This document shows, piece after piece, positions 1-8,588 of a DNA stretch of 64,000 nucleotides (positions are counted from its first letter, which is position 1; each line of letters begins with the position of its first letter). Made by a program: the position numbers and the translations under genes. Origin of the DNA: Lysobacter sp. (lineage in GTDB: Bacteria > Pseudomonadota > Gammaproteobacteria > Xanthomonadales > Xanthomonadaceae). The notes under the pieces are model-generated. The model worked only from the letters and a program-made list of their open reading frames with translations. It had not been told where the DNA came from and did not search any database. Location: assembly GCA_030151365.1 (NCBI GenBank), contig JASLDW010000052.1, forward strand, positions 1 through 64,000. Direction: 5' to 3'.

Positions 1-171
1 GCCGCGCACCAGCACTTCATGCGCTTGCTGCTGGTCGTTGTCCGATTGACGCGGACGGATCACCTCCACGCTGTGTCCGCGTGCGCGCAGTCCGCGTTCG
101 AGATCCTGCACGGTCAAGGCAACGCCGTTGATCTCGGGCGGATACGTCTCGGTGACGATGGTGTAACGCAT
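1..171 (-). CDS. Glycosyltransferase family 4, N-terminal fragment
   Basis: Reverse-strand reading from ATG at 171 gives 57 residues running off the left edge of the window. It starts MRYTIVTETYPPEINGVA and continues with an amphipathic helix and a beta strand. This TETYPPEINGVA start is typical of GT4 (GT-B fold) mannosyl/glucosyltransferases that transfer a sugar from a nucleotide donor to lipid or polysaccharide acceptors. The donor-binding C-terminal domain lies outside the window, so substrate cannot be read. The gene is divergent from the NnrU gene with about 150 bp between them, in which no clear promoter was recognised. Confidence 0.75.
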   Translation of the reverse strand, partial: MRYTIVTETYPPEINGVALTVQDLERGLRARGHSVEVIRPRQSDNDQQQAHEVLVRG

Positions 172-321
172 GTGGCTGTCCCACTGTCCGCTCTGGCAAG
201 ACTGGGCGCGGACGGTGAATCGCCGGTGTCAGTGCGGCGACGCAAAAATGACAGGCGCACGGGCTTGCATCTCCGATGTAACCATTGTTAACTCCATGGC
301 TCCCTGCAGTTGGACGTCGCC

Positions 322-903
322 ATGCTCTGGTTCCTGGTCGGTCTTCTCGGGTTCCTCGGTTTGCATTCGCTGCGGATCGTCGCGCCCGGCTGGCGCGAGG
401 CGCGCATCGCCGCGATGGGCGAGAAGGCGTGGAAGGGCCTCTACAGCCTGCTGTCGATCGTGTTCTTCGTGCTGATGATCTGGGGCTATGGCCAGATGCG
501 CCAGCATCCCGTACTGGTGTGGCAACCGCCGATGACGCTGCGTCCCGTCGGCATGCTGCTGGTGGTGATCGCGTGCGTGTTGATCGTCGCGGCCTACGTG
601 CCGAACAACGCGATCCGTGCGCGCCTCGGCCATCCGATGATCCTCGGGATCAAGACCTGGGCGTTCGCCCATCTGATGATGTCGGGCTGGCTGCACAGCA
701 TGTTGCTGTTCGGCGCCTTCCTGCTGTGGGCGATCATCGGTTATGCCGACATGCGCAAGCGCCCGCGCGACGCCACGGCGACATCAAGCATTGCGATGAC
801 CCTCGTCACCGTGGTCGCCGGCATCGCCTTCGCCGCCGTGTTCGCGATGTTCCTGCACGGCATGTTGACCGGCGTGAAACCGATCAACATGCCGATGCAT
901 TGA
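322..903 (+). CDS. NnrU family integral membrane protein
   Basis: A 193-residue inner-membrane protein with about five hydrophobic segments: LVGLLGFLGLHSL at the N-terminus, LLSIVFFVLMIWGY, VGMLLVVIACVLIVAAYV, a middle helix around HLMMSGWLHSMLLFGAFLLWAII, and a last one near the C-terminus. The HPMILGIKTWAFAHLM stretch matches the NnrU family, first named in nitrite/NO reduction operons but widespread without denitrification. I chose ATG 322; an in-frame TTG at 310 would add four residues and neither has a strong Shine-Dalgarno. No denitrification gene lies nearby, so a role in NO metabolism is not supported here. It converges on the peroxidase gene with a 6-base gap. Confidence 0.8.
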   Translation: MLWFLVGLLGFLGLHSLRIVAPGWREARIAAMGEKAWKGLYSLLSIVFFVLMIWGYGQMRQHPVLVWQPPMTLRPVGMLLVVIACVLIVAAYVPNNAIRARLGHPMILGIKTWAFAHLMMSGWLHSMLLFGAFLLWAIIGYADMRKRPRDATATSSIAMTLVTVVAGIAFAAVFAMFLHGMLTGVKPINMPMH

Positions 904-909
904 CCGGAT

Positions 910-1473
910 TTATTTCGTCGACTTCTTCGCGGTCGCGGGCTTGGCGTTCATCGCCTTGAGGGCATCGAGCATGCTCTGTACATGCGCTTTGGGGCTGAGA
1001 TCGGAATGCACCGCGATGATGCGGCCATCGGTGCCGACCAGGTAGGACGTGCGGTTCGACCAGCCCGGCTTCATCGTCAGCAGCGCGTCGTACTGTGCGG
1101 CGATCTTCGCCCCGGCATCGGCGGCGACCGGGAACTTGCCGCCGCAATGTTCGGTTTCCCTGGAGAAATCGGCGAGCTGGTCGGTGTTGCCGGCGGTCAC
1201 GCCGATCACGCTGGCGTGTTGCGCCTTGAACTGGTCGATCGCCTCGGAAAACATGTGCGCTTCGATGTTGCAACCCGCGGTGTGGGCAGCCGGGAAGAAA
1301 TAGACGACCACCGGGCCGTTCTTCAATGCATCGGCCAGCTTGAAGGTGAACGGCTTGGCGGCGAGATAGGCGGGCGCGCTGAAATCGGGGGCCTTGTCGC
1401 CGGACTTGAGCGCGGCGAGGGCGGGCGTCGCGGCGATCATGCCGAGGATGAGGGCGGGAAGCAGGCGGCGCAT
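910..1473 (-). CDS. Exported peroxiredoxin (BCP/PrxQ-like)
   Basis: A 187-residue AhpC/TSA-fold thiol peroxidase that reduces H2O2 and organic peroxides. Residues 1-20 form a signal peptide (MRRLLPALILGMIAATPALA), so it probably acts in the periplasm. The peroxidatic motif PAAHTAGC has Thr65 and Cys68, matching the BCP pattern T-x-x-C. A second cysteine at 110 (EHCGG) is a candidate resolving residue. The C-terminal Lys/Ala tail is low complexity. It is divergent from the membrane-anchored unknown gene starting at 1580. Cytoplasmic BCP proteins usually lack a signal peptide, so the export signal is the unusual point. Confidence 0.85.
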   Translation of the reverse strand: MRRLLPALILGMIAATPALAALKSGDKAPDFSAPAYLAAKPFTFKLADALKNGPVVVYFFPAAHTAGCNIEAHMFSEAIDQFKAQHASVIGVTAGNTDQLADFSRETEHCGGKFPVAADAGAKIAAQYDALLTMKPGWSNRTSYLVGTDGRIIAVHSDLSPKAHVQSMLDALKAMNAKPATAKKSTK

Positions 1474-1579
1474 GGCGATGACCTCGGGGGACTTGGGCTA
1501 TCGTTATAGGCCAAAACCGGCGCCGCTGCCTGTATCGGGCGCGAGGCTGCCGGAGGGAATTCCGCCCGGGGGAGTGGCG

Positions 1580-2326
1580 ATGATGGACAGGAGAGAGGGC
1601 TCGCGGTCGCGCGCGAAGCCGCGTTCGCAGGCTTGGCCGTGGATCATCGTCGCGGCGATCTGCATGCTGGGCTTCGTGCTGGTATTCCGAGCACTGCTTG
1701 CACGCACCGAATGGTCGGCGGGACCTGCACCCGCCACGCGTCCGCAACCTGCAGGCGCCAGCCAACCAGGCCATCCGGCATCCGTCGTCGCGCATGTCCT
1801 TGCGGCCGATGCGGCGGCGCTATCCGGCAATGAGGCGGCGACCCGCGAGCAATTCCAGGCGGCGCACCAGGCGCTCATGCGCGAGATGAAGGTGCCCGAT
1901 GGAAGCCGCAGGATCGATCCCGAATCGGCGCGCGCTGCATTGCGTACGTTGCCGGGCGTGCGCTCGTCGGCATGGGCCGATCGCGAGAACCTGATCGTGA
2001 TGGTGGAGGATGCGATCCACCGCAGCGACGCCATGATCGACGCCGTCTGCCGGCAACTCGACCCGCTCGGCGACACGCTGGCGGTGGTCGTTCACCTGGA
2101 AAATGTCGCTGCCAGCAATGCCGACGAATTGCAGACCATCAGTCGCAATTGCCAGCTGGCGCCTGGAGATCGCGCCTTCATGCAATCAAACCGTTCGCTC
2201 GATGTGGTGCCGGAATCGGCGCGCCGGCAGCACAAGGCCTTCGACCGCCAGGTCAAGCAGGGCGGCACCGCGAAACAGGACAAGGCAGCCGTCGACGCGC
2301 TGATGAAAAACACCCCCGAGATGTAA
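1580..2326 (+). CDS. Membrane-anchored hypothetical protein
   Basis: I do not recognise a family. The protein (248 residues) has a short basic N-terminus, one transmembrane helix at about residues 19-40 (WPWIIVAAICMLGFVLVFRALL), a Pro/Ala linker and a soluble, probably periplasmic domain of about 180 residues with two cysteines (in VCRQLD and RNCQLAPGD). A GGGGGAG ribosome site at 1568-1574 serves ATG 1580 or the adjacent ATG 1583. The start further upstream in the same frame is less likely because it has no ribosome site and would overlap the peroxidase gene. It ends 30 bases before uup and could be cotranscribed with it. Confidence 0.7.
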   Translation: MMDRREGSRSRAKPRSQAWPWIIVAAICMLGFVLVFRALLARTEWSAGPAPATRPQPAGASQPGHPASVVAHVLAADAAALSGNEAATREQFQAAHQALMREMKVPDGSRRIDPESARAALRTLPGVRSSAWADRENLIVMVEDAIHRSDAMIDAVCRQLDPLGDTLAVVVHLENVAASNADELQTISRNCQLAPGDRAFMQSNRSLDVVPESARRQHKAFDRQVKQGGTAKQDKAAVDALMKNTPEM

Positions 2327-2356
2327 AATCGCCGGCTGTCTGGTTCCGGATTCCCC

Positions 2357-4225
2357 ATGTCGCTGGTGACGCTCCAGGACGTCGACTTCAGTGTCGGCGG
2401 CCCCTTGCTCCTCGATCACGTCACGTTTTCGATTGAAAGCGGTGAACGCATCGCCCTGATCGGGCGCAATGGCGCCGGCAAGTCGACCCTGCTGAAGCTC
2501 GTGTCCGGCGACCTGCGTCCCGACGACGGCGAAGTGCGGGTCGAATCGGGCGTGCGCATCGCGCGGATGGAGCAGGAAGTGCCGGCGGGCGCCAGCGGCA
2601 GCGTGTGGGACGTGGTCGCCGACGGCCTCGGCGAACTCGGTCACTGGCTGGCGGAATTCCATCACCTGAGCCACGCCGCCGAGATCGATGCCGACGCGCT
2701 GGCGAAGGTGCAGGCGAAGATCGAGGATGCCAAGGGCTGGTCGCTCGACCAGCGCGTCACCGAAGTGCTGTCGCGCCTGCAACTCGATGGCGAGGCCGCG
2801 TTCGATGGTCTGTCCGGTGGCTTGCGCCGGCGCGTGCTGCTGGCGCGCGCGCTGGTGTCGTCGCCCGACGTGCTGCTGCTCGACGAACCGACCAACCACC
2901 TCGACATCGAGGCGATCGACTGGCTGGAGGGTTTCCTCAAGGGCTGGAATGGCGCGCTGGTGTTCATCACCCACGATCGCCGCTTCCTGCGTGCGTTGGC
3001 GACGCGGATCGTCGAGATCGACCGCGGCAAGGTCACCAGCTGGCCCGGTGACTGGGCAAACTACCTGCGCCGTCGCGAGGAGCGCCTGCACGCGGAAGCG
3101 CAGGAAAACGAACGCTTCGACAAGATGCTGGCGCAGGAAGAGGCGTGGATCCGCCAGGGCATCAAGGCACGGCGGACCCGCGACGAAGGCCGCGTGCGCC
3201 GACTGAAGGCGATGCGCGTCGAGCGCGCGCAACGCCGCGAGCTCGCCGGTTCGGTGAAGATGGAAGCGGCGCAGACCGGCGCCTCGGGCCGCAAAGTGAT
3301 CGAAGCCGACAATATCTCATTCGCCTATGGCGACAAGACCATCGTCCGCGACTTCTCGACCACCATCATGCGCGGGGATCGCATCGGTCTGATCGGCCCG
3401 AACGGCAGCGGCAAGACCACCTTGCTGCGCCTGCTGCTGGGCGAGCTGGCGCCGCAACGGGGCGAAGTGCGCCAGGGCACGCAATTGCAGATCGCCTATT
3501 TCGACCAGTATCGCGCGACCTTGCGCGAGGATTGGAACGCGCTGGAAAACGTCGCCGAAGGCCGCGACAGCGTGACCATCAACGGGCGCTCCAAGCATGT
3601 CGTCGGCTACCTGCAGGATTTCATGTTCACCCCGGAACGCGCCCGTGCGCCGATCACGCGGTTGTCCGGCGGCGAACGCAACCGCCTGTTGCTGGCCAAG
3701 TTGTTCGCGCAGCCGTCGAACCTGCTGGTGATGGACGAACCGACCAACGATCTCGACGCCGAGACGCTGGAGTTGCTGGAAGAACTGCTCGCCGATTACA
3801 CCGGCACCTTGCTGCTGGTCAGCCACGATCGCGACTTCCTCGACAACGTGGTGACGTCGACCCTGGTGCTGGAGGAGGGTGGCCGCGTCGGCGAATACGT
3901 CGGCGGCTACAGCGACTGGGAGCGCCAGCGCGCGGTTCCCGCGCCGATGCCGGTTGCGCGCGTGGCGTCTGCTCCGCCGCCAGTCGCGGCTGAACCCGCG
4001 GCTGCGAAGCGCAAGCTCAACTACAAGGACAGTCGCGAACTGGAAGCCTTGCCGGCGCGCATCGAGGCGCTGGAAACCCGCGTCACCGAATTGACGGCCG
4101 CGATGGCAGACCCGGCGTTCTTCCAGCGCGACAGCGCGGCGATCACCGCGGACAACGCGGCGCTGGCGCAGGCGCAGTCCGAGCTCGACGCGGCATACGT
4201 GCGTTGGGAAGAGTTGGAGGGGTGA
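2357..4225 (+). CDS. uup: ABC-F family ATPase Uup
   Basis: A soluble ABC-F protein of 622 residues with two nucleotide-binding domains and no membrane part. NBD1 has Walker A GRNGAGKS (residues 36-43), signature LSGG and Walker B LLLDEPTNHLD. NBD2 has GPNGSGKT, LSGGERNR and LVMDEPTNDLD. Between them lies the Arg/Lys-rich ABC-F linker (about 240-310), and at the C-terminus a Pro/Ala spacer followed by a coiled-coil of about 70 residues, the Uup DNA-binding domain that separates it from EttA and YheS. ABC-F proteins act on the ribosome, and Uup also affects precise excision of transposons and replication-fork intermediates. Repeat copy A follows directly. Confidence 0.93.
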   Translation: MSLVTLQDVDFSVGGPLLLDHVTFSIESGERIALIGRNGAGKSTLLKLVSGDLRPDDGEVRVESGVRIARMEQEVPAGASGSVWDVVADGLGELGHWLAEFHHLSHAAEIDADALAKVQAKIEDAKGWSLDQRVTEVLSRLQLDGEAAFDGLSGGLRRRVLLARALVSSPDVLLLDEPTNHLDIEAIDWLEGFLKGWNGALVFITHDRRFLRALATRIVEIDRGKVTSWPGDWANYLRRREERLHAEAQENERFDKMLAQEEAWIRQGIKARRTRDEGRVRRLKAMRVERAQRRELAGSVKMEAAQTGASGRKVIEADNISFAYGDKTIVRDFSTTIMRGDRIGLIGPNGSGKTTLLRLLLGELAPQRGEVRQGTQLQIAYFDQYRATLREDWNALENVAEGRDSVTINGRSKHVVGYLQDFMFTPERARAPITRLSGGERNRLLLAKLFAQPSNLLVMDEPTNDLDAETLELLEELLADYTGTLLLVSHDRDFLDNVVTSTLVLEEGGRVGEYVGGYSDWERQRAVPAPMPVARVASAPPPVAAEPAAAKRKLNYKDSRELEALPARIEALETRVTELTAAMADPAFFQRDSAAITADNAALAQAQSELDAAYVRWEELEG

Positions 4226-4235
4226 AAGCTTCATC

Positions 4236-4611
4236 GCACGCGCTGGCTTCGCGGGCGGCCAGCTCCGGTGCGTGGGACGCCGCAAGTACGTCCATGTAGG
4301 CTCGGACGCGCCATCCATGGCGCGTCACGCCCACGCCCCGGACTGGCGCACCCGCGGCCGCGCGCGTGTTGTGGCTTTTCTGAGAGAAGAGCGAAAAGCC
4401 TGTGGCGGCGCGGATGCCGTTGCTTCTCCGAGAGCCGAAAAGCATCCACCGGCGGCGCCGTGCGGTTCGTCCGCAGTGGCGGACCATACGAGGCATGGAT
4501 GCCGAGTCGAGCCTCCATGGATGGATTCACGGCGTGTCCGCCACTGCGGATAACCGCTAAAGGCGCACAGCCGGGCGACGCTTTTCCCGAGCCCGCGAAG
4601 CCAGCGCGTGC
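4236..4611. repeat. MITE/REP-like long inverted-repeat element, copy A (inverted)
   Basis: This fills the 392-base gap between the convergent uup and phaB genes. A perfect 20-bp terminal inverted repeat bounds it: GCACGCGCTGGCTTCGCGGG at 4236-4255 and its complement at 4592-4611. Inside are a 9-bp perfect hairpin (arms 4306-4314 and 4317-4325, around CC), a GGCTTTTC/GAAAAGCC hairpin (4373-4380 with 4393-4400), and two inverted copies of a core containing GCCTCCATGG / CCATGTAGGCTC. The reverse complement aligns with copies B and C, so A lies in the opposite orientation. Short open frames inside it are not conserved between copies. No gene was seen in this stretch. Confidence 0.8.
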
Positions 4612-4617
4612 TTTGAC

Positions 4618-5361
4618 TCAGAAACTCATGAACAAGCCGCCGTTCACCGGCAGCAACGCACCCGTGATGAACCCGGCGTCTTCCGCGGCGAGGAACGCCA
4701 CCGCGCGGGCGATTTCCTCGGGCTGGCCAAGCCGCCCGACCGGTACCTGGGCCACGATTCCGGCGCGGATATCCTCCGGTACCGCCATCACCATTTCGGT
4801 CGCGCAATAGCCCGGCGCCACGCAATTCACCGTCACGCCCTTGCGCGCGACTTCGCGCGCCAGCGACATGCTGAAGCCGTGCATGCCGGCCTTGGCCGCG
4901 GCGTAATTGGTCTGCCCGAACTGGCCGGTCTGGCCGTTCACCGAGCTGATGTTGACGATGCGGCCATGACCCTGCGCGAGCATCGGTTCGATCGCATGGC
5001 GGCAAGTGTTGAAGATGCCGTCGAGATCGACCGCCATCACCTGCTGCCACTGCGCGGCGTCCATCTTGCGCAACGAGGTGTCGCGGGTGATGCCGGCGCA
5101 ATTGACCAGGATGTCGAGGCGGCCATGCTTCGCGACGATGTCCTGCACCAGGACGCCGCAGGCATCGAAGTCGGTGACGTCGAGCGCGGCGAATTCGACA
5201 TCGAGCCCGGCCATCGCGGCGTTGAACGCATCGATGCGGTCGCTGCGGCCGGCGAGGTCGCCGGCAACCACGTGGCAACCCTGCGCGGCCAGCGCGCGGC
5301 ACACGGCGCTCCCGAGGCCACCGATGCCGCCGGTGACCAGCGCAACCCGCCGTTGGCTCAC
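4618..5361 (-). CDS. phaB: Acetoacetyl-CoA reductase (PhaB-type SDR), copy 1
   Basis: NADPH-dependent short-chain dehydrogenase reducing acetoacetyl-CoA to (R)-3-hydroxybutyryl-CoA for polyhydroxybutyrate synthesis; 247 residues. The cofactor motif TGGIGGLG is near residue 10, followed by NCAG, the catalytic serine in ISSVNGQTGQFGQ and the YxxxK motif in NYAAAKAG. The PhaB-typical PGYCATEMV and the C-terminal TGALLPVNGG are present. The start is GTG 5361, whose GTGA overlaps the phaR stop codon, so the two are translationally coupled. It is clearly diverged from the second copy at 5980, which suggests an old duplication or different substrates. It could act on other 3-oxoacyl-CoA esters. Confidence 0.85.
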   Translation of the reverse strand: MSQRRVALVTGGIGGLGSAVCRALAAQGCHVVAGDLAGRSDRIDAFNAAMAGLDVEFAALDVTDFDACGVLVQDIVAKHGRLDILVNCAGITRDTSLRKMDAAQWQQVMAVDLDGIFNTCRHAIEPMLAQGHGRIVNISSVNGQTGQFGQTNYAAAKAGMHGFSMSLAREVARKGVTVNCVAPGYCATEMVMAVPEDIRAGIVAQVPVGRLGQPEEIARAVAFLAAEDAGFITGALLPVNGGLFMSF

Positions 5362-5858
5362 TTGCGCTCGGTCCGTTTGCCGGGTGCGGGGGATTCGGTG
5401 CCGCTGCCGGACGATACGCCGGTGTTGCGCAGGAACTGCTGCTGCATCTCCTTCCACATTTCCATGTTGCGCTCGGCCATCTGGTTCATCATCGTCCACG
5501 GCGTCGGCCCGAGCATGCCGCCGAGCTGCTGGCGGAACTGCGCCTGCTGCTCGGTGAAGAGATGCATCGCGCGTTCCAGGTAGTTGCCCATGAAGCCCTG
5601 CATCGAATCGCCGTAGAGGCGGATCATCTGGCTGAGCATCGGCGTGGTCAGCACCGGTTCGCCGTTCTGTTCGTGCTCGGCGATGATCTGCAACAACACC
5701 TGCCGCGTCAGGTCGTCGCCGCTCTTGGCATCGCGGACTTCGAATTCCTCGCCGTCGAGGATCAGCTGGCGCACGTCCTCGATGGTGATGTAGCTGGAAA
5801 TCTCGGTGTCGTAGAGGCGACGGTTCGGGTACTTCTTGATGATGCGCGGCTGGCTCAT
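5358..5858 (-). CDS. phaR: PHB synthesis repressor PhaR
   Basis: Polyhydroxyalkanoate regulator of 166 residues. The N-terminal PHB/PHA DNA-binding domain is plain: RIIKKYPNRRLYDTEISSYI, then VRQLILDGEEFEV, with the accumulation-regulator domain (LTRQVLLQIIAEHE, LSQMIRLYGDSMQGFMGNYLERAM) and a Gln/Met-rich tail of about 60 residues. PhaR proteins bind the phasin and synthesis promoters and PHB itself, and are released when polymer accumulates. ATG 5858 gives the canonical MSQPRIIKKYPNRR start; upstream in-frame codons would add unrelated residues. It overlaps phaB copy 1 by four bases and sits between the two reductase genes. Confidence 0.92.
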   Translation of the reverse strand: MSQPRIIKKYPNRRLYDTEISSYITIEDVRQLILDGEEFEVRDAKSGDDLTRQVLLQIIAEHEQNGEPVLTTPMLSQMIRLYGDSMQGFMGNYLERAMHLFTEQQAQFRQQLGGMLGPTPWTMMNQMAERNMEMWKEMQQQFLRNTGVSSGSGTESPAPGKRTERK

Positions 5859-5931
5859 GGTTGGGAGACCCCCTGATCGATTCCCCAGCATGGCGCAGCG
5901 CAGCACGCTCCGCAAGTCATCGAAATGCGAA

Positions 5932-5954
5932 ACAGGCCGGGAAAACCGGCCTGT
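5932..5954 (-). terminator. Hairpin downstream of phaB copy 2
   Basis: A perfect 9-bp stem, ACAGGCCGG (5932-5940) and CCGGCCTGT (5946-5954), with a GAAAA loop, lies 25 bases past the phaB copy 2 stop. On the minus strand it is followed by TTTCGCATTTCG, a weak U-rich stretch. It probably terminates or attenuates transcription from gluQ-phaB before phaR. Confidence 0.6.
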
Positions 5955-5979
5955 GGGGGAATCTGAACGGGGTGGAACG

Positions 5980-6720
5980 TCACCACCCCATATGGTGGCC
6001 GCCGTTGATGTCGAGATTCGAGCCGGTGATCCAGCCCGAACGCTCGTCGGCGAGGAAGGACACGCCGTGGGCGATTTCCTCCGGCGTGCCGAGGCGACCG
6101 GTCGGGATGTCGGCGACGATCTTGGCGCGCACTTCCTCCGGCACCGCCATCACCATGTCGGTGGCGATGTAGCCGGGCGAAATGGTGTTCACGGTGACGC
6201 CGTTGCGGGCGTTCTCGCGCGCAAGCGAAATGGTGAAGCCATGCATGCCGGCCTTGGAGGCGGCGTAATTGGCCTGGCCGTACTGGCCTTTCAGTCCGTT
6301 GATCGAACTGATCTGGATGATGCGGCCCCATTTGCGCTCGCGCATGCCCTCGATCACCGGGCGCGTCACGTTGAACACGGAATTGAGGTTGGTGTTGATG
6401 ACGTCGGTCCACTGGTCGGCCTTCATGCGGTGGAAGGTGCCGTCGCGGGTGATGCCGGCATTGTTGACGAGGATTTCGATCGGGCCGAGTGTTTCCTCGA
6501 CTTCCTTGATCATGCGCGCGGAATCCTCCGACGAGGTCACATCGCCCTGGACCAGGGTCACGTCGATCCCTTCCTTCTTGAGTTCGGCCTGCCACGCCTT
6601 CGCTTTTTCTTCGTTGCGGTAATTGGTGGCGACCTTGTGGCCCTTGCTGGCCAGTTCCCTGACGATTGCGGTGCCGATGCCGCCGGTGCCACCGGTAACG
6701 AATGCGACGCGTGAAGTCAT
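5980..6720 (-). CDS. phaB: Acetoacetyl-CoA reductase PhaB, copy 2
   Basis: NADPH-dependent acetoacetyl-CoA reductase of 246 residues, the closer of the two paralogues to well-studied PhaB enzymes. It has TGGTGGIG at the N-terminus, ILVNNAGITRDGTFHRM, the catalytic ISSINGLKGQYGQANYAASK block (Ser, Tyr, Lys), SPGYIATDMVMAVPEEV and the ending TGSNLDINGGHHMGW. It supplies (R)-3-hydroxybutyryl-CoA to a PHA synthase that is not encoded in this window. Its ATG overlaps the gluQ stop (ATGA), so gluQ and this gene are coupled. A hairpin terminator separates it from phaR. Confidence 0.92.
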   Translation of the reverse strand: MTSRVAFVTGGTGGIGTAIVRELASKGHKVATNYRNEEKAKAWQAELKKEGIDVTLVQGDVTSSEDSARMIKEVEETLGPIEILVNNAGITRDGTFHRMKADQWTDVINTNLNSVFNVTRPVIEGMRERKWGRIIQISSINGLKGQYGQANYAASKAGMHGFTISLARENARNGVTVNTISPGYIATDMVMAVPEEVRAKIVADIPTGRLGTPEEIAHGVSFLADERSGWITGSNLDINGGHHMGW

Positions 6721-7589
6721 GACAGCTCCATTTGGGGGACGCGCGGGATGCGCGTCGGATCGAACCTTGCGACCGCATCATGCAACCATTCCTGCGATGT
6801 CGCTTGTGGCGATGCAGCAAATTTCTCCTGCCCCAGTTGCAGCCATGTTTCACCCAGCGCGGGCAGGGGATTGTCGCGATCGACCGGATGCGCCGATGTC
6901 GACTTCGAGAGCTTGTGGCCGTGTGCGTCCACCAGCAAGGGCAGGTGCGCGTAGGCGGGTGTCGGCAGGCCCAGCAACCGTTGCAGCAGGATCTGCCGAG
7001 GGGTGGAATCGAGGAGGTCGGCGCCGCGCACCACTTCGGTCATGCCTTGCGCGCCATCATCGACCACCACCGCGAGCTGATAGGCCCAGCAGCCGTCGGC
7101 GCGCTTGAGCACGAAGTCGCCGACGTCGCGATCGATGCGCTGCGATTGGCGACCGTGGATGGCGTCGTCGAATTCGATCAGGCAACCGTCGGGGACGCGC
7201 AGGCGGATGGACGGATCGGGACGGCGCAGGCCGGGAGTGCAGGCGCGATGGATGCCGCCCTGCGCCTCGAGCACGCTGCGGCTGCAGTGGCATTCGAAGG
7301 CATGGCCATCGGCAAGCAGGCGATCGAGCGCCTCGGCGTACAACGCACCGCGATCGCTCTGGCGGACCACCGGCCCGTCGTGGGCGAATCCGAAGGCCGC
7401 CAGCGTCTCCAGTTGATCCTGGGCGGCGCCCGGCACTTCGCGGATGCGATCGACGTCCTCGATGCGCAGCCACCACTCGCCACCGCCACGGCGCGCGAAC
7501 AGCAAGCTGCCAAGCGCGGCAAGCAATGAACCGGGATGCAACGGTCCGGTGGGCGAAGGCGCGAAACGACCGCGAACGGGAACTGGCAT
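6717..7589 (-). CDS. gluQ: Glutamyl-Q tRNA(Asp) synthetase
   Basis: A truncated GluRS paralogue (290 residues) that attaches glutamate to the queuosine of tRNA-Asp. It keeps the class I catalytic core with the HIGH-type motif in RFAPSPTGPLHPGSL and the KLSKS motif (GHKLSKST), and has the zinc-knuckle region with HCSRSVLEAQGG preceded by CHC and followed by CTPGLRRPD. It lacks the anticodon-binding domain of true GluRS, which fits the family length. I chose ATG 7589 (MPVPVRGRFAPSPTG); an in-frame GTG at 7613 would add eight residues but has no ribosome site. It is divergent from htpX. Confidence 0.9.
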   Translation of the reverse strand: MPVPVRGRFAPSPTGPLHPGSLLAALGSLLFARRGGGEWWLRIEDVDRIREVPGAAQDQLETLAAFGFAHDGPVVRQSDRGALYAEALDRLLADGHAFECHCSRSVLEAQGGIHRACTPGLRRPDPSIRLRVPDGCLIEFDDAIHGRQSQRIDRDVGDFVLKRADGCWAYQLAVVVDDGAQGMTEVVRGADLLDSTPRQILLQRLLGLPTPAYAHLPLLVDAHGHKLSKSTSAHPVDRDNPLPALGETWLQLGQEKFAASPQATSQEWLHDAVARFDPTRIPRVPQMELS

Positions 7590-7670
7590 GCGTGGCGGGA
7601 AGTCGGATTGCACTTGAATTTAACGCGTCCGCCCCACACTGTGACGACAAATACGAGGAGTTCCACCGGC

Positions 7671-8576
7671 ATGTTGAAGCGCATCACCCTGTTCCTGGCC
7701 ACCAATCTGGCTGTGATGATCCTGCTCGGGATCGTCATGACCGTGTTCGGGATCAATCCCGCGCGGACTTCCGGCCTGCTGGCGATGGCGGCGATCTTCG
7801 GCTTCGGGGGATCGATCATTTCGCTGCTGATGTCGAAGACGATGGCGAAGTGGAGCACCGGCGCCCAGGTCATCACCCAACCACGCAACGAGAGCGAACG
7901 CTGGCTGGTGGAGACGGTGCAGCGCCACGCCCGCAAGGCCGGGATCGGCATGCCCGACGTCGCCGTCTACGATGCGCCGGAAATCAATGCCTTCGCCACC
8001 GGCGCCAATCGCAACCATGCGCTGGTCGCGGTCTCGACCGGCCTGCTCAACGCGATGAACGCCGACGAGGCGGAAGCCGTGCTCGGCCACGAGATCGGCC
8101 ACGTCGCCAATGGCGACATGGTGACGATGGCGCTGCTGCAGGGCGTACTCAATACCTTCGTGATCGTGTTGGCGCGCGTGGTCGGCCAGGTGGTCGATGG
8201 CTACCTCAGCGGCGGCCGTCGCGAGGGGGGCGGCGGCATCGGTTACTGGATCACCGTCAATGTGCTGCAGCTGGTGTTCGGCCTGTTCGCCAGCATCATC
8301 GCGATGTGGTTCTCGCGCCATCGCGAATTCCGCGCCGACATCGCCGGCGCCGAGCTGGCCTCGCGCGAGAAGATGATCGCCGCGCTGGAGCGCCTGCAGC
8401 TCAACCACGGCGAATCGACGCTGCCCAAGCAGGTCGCGGCGTTCGGCATCTCGGGCAACATGCGCCAGGGCCTCGGCGCGCTGCTGCTCAGCCATCCGCC
8501 GCTGCCGGTGCGCATCGAGGCGCTGCGCAAGGCGCAGCTCAACCCGAAGGCGTTGCGCGAGGGCGTTGTCGTTTGA
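7671..8576 (+). CDS. htpX: Membrane metalloprotease HtpX
   Basis: Zinc endoprotease of the M48 family (301 residues), an inner-membrane quality-control protease working alongside FtsH. Four hydrophobic segments are visible: two at the N-terminus (ITLFLATNLAVMILLGIVMTV and the following LLAMAAIFGFGGSIISLLM), and two after the active site. The catalytic HEIGH with HVANGD follows, and the third zinc ligand Glu lies in HREFRADIAGA. ATG 7671 is preceded by ACGAGGAG at a good distance. A longer in-frame reading upstream would overlap gluQ. HtpX is often under CpxR or heat control, but no such site was identified here. It converges on fimX through repeat copy B. Confidence 0.93.
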   Translation: MLKRITLFLATNLAVMILLGIVMTVFGINPARTSGLLAMAAIFGFGGSIISLLMSKTMAKWSTGAQVITQPRNESERWLVETVQRHARKAGIGMPDVAVYDAPEINAFATGANRNHALVAVSTGLLNAMNADEAEAVLGHEIGHVANGDMVTMALLQGVLNTFVIVLARVVGQVVDGYLSGGRREGGGGIGYWITVNVLQLVFGLFASIIAMWFSRHREFRADIAGAELASREKMIAALERLQLNHGESTLPKQVAAFGISGNMRQGLGALLLSHPPLPVRIEALRKAQLNPKALREGVVV

Positions 8577-8588
8577 CGCAACAGCATC

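Noticed and set aside
4268..4810. Short open frames inside repeat copies A, B and C
   Set aside because: They differ in frame between copies, contain the inverted repeat sequence and are not preserved, so they are by-products of the repeat.
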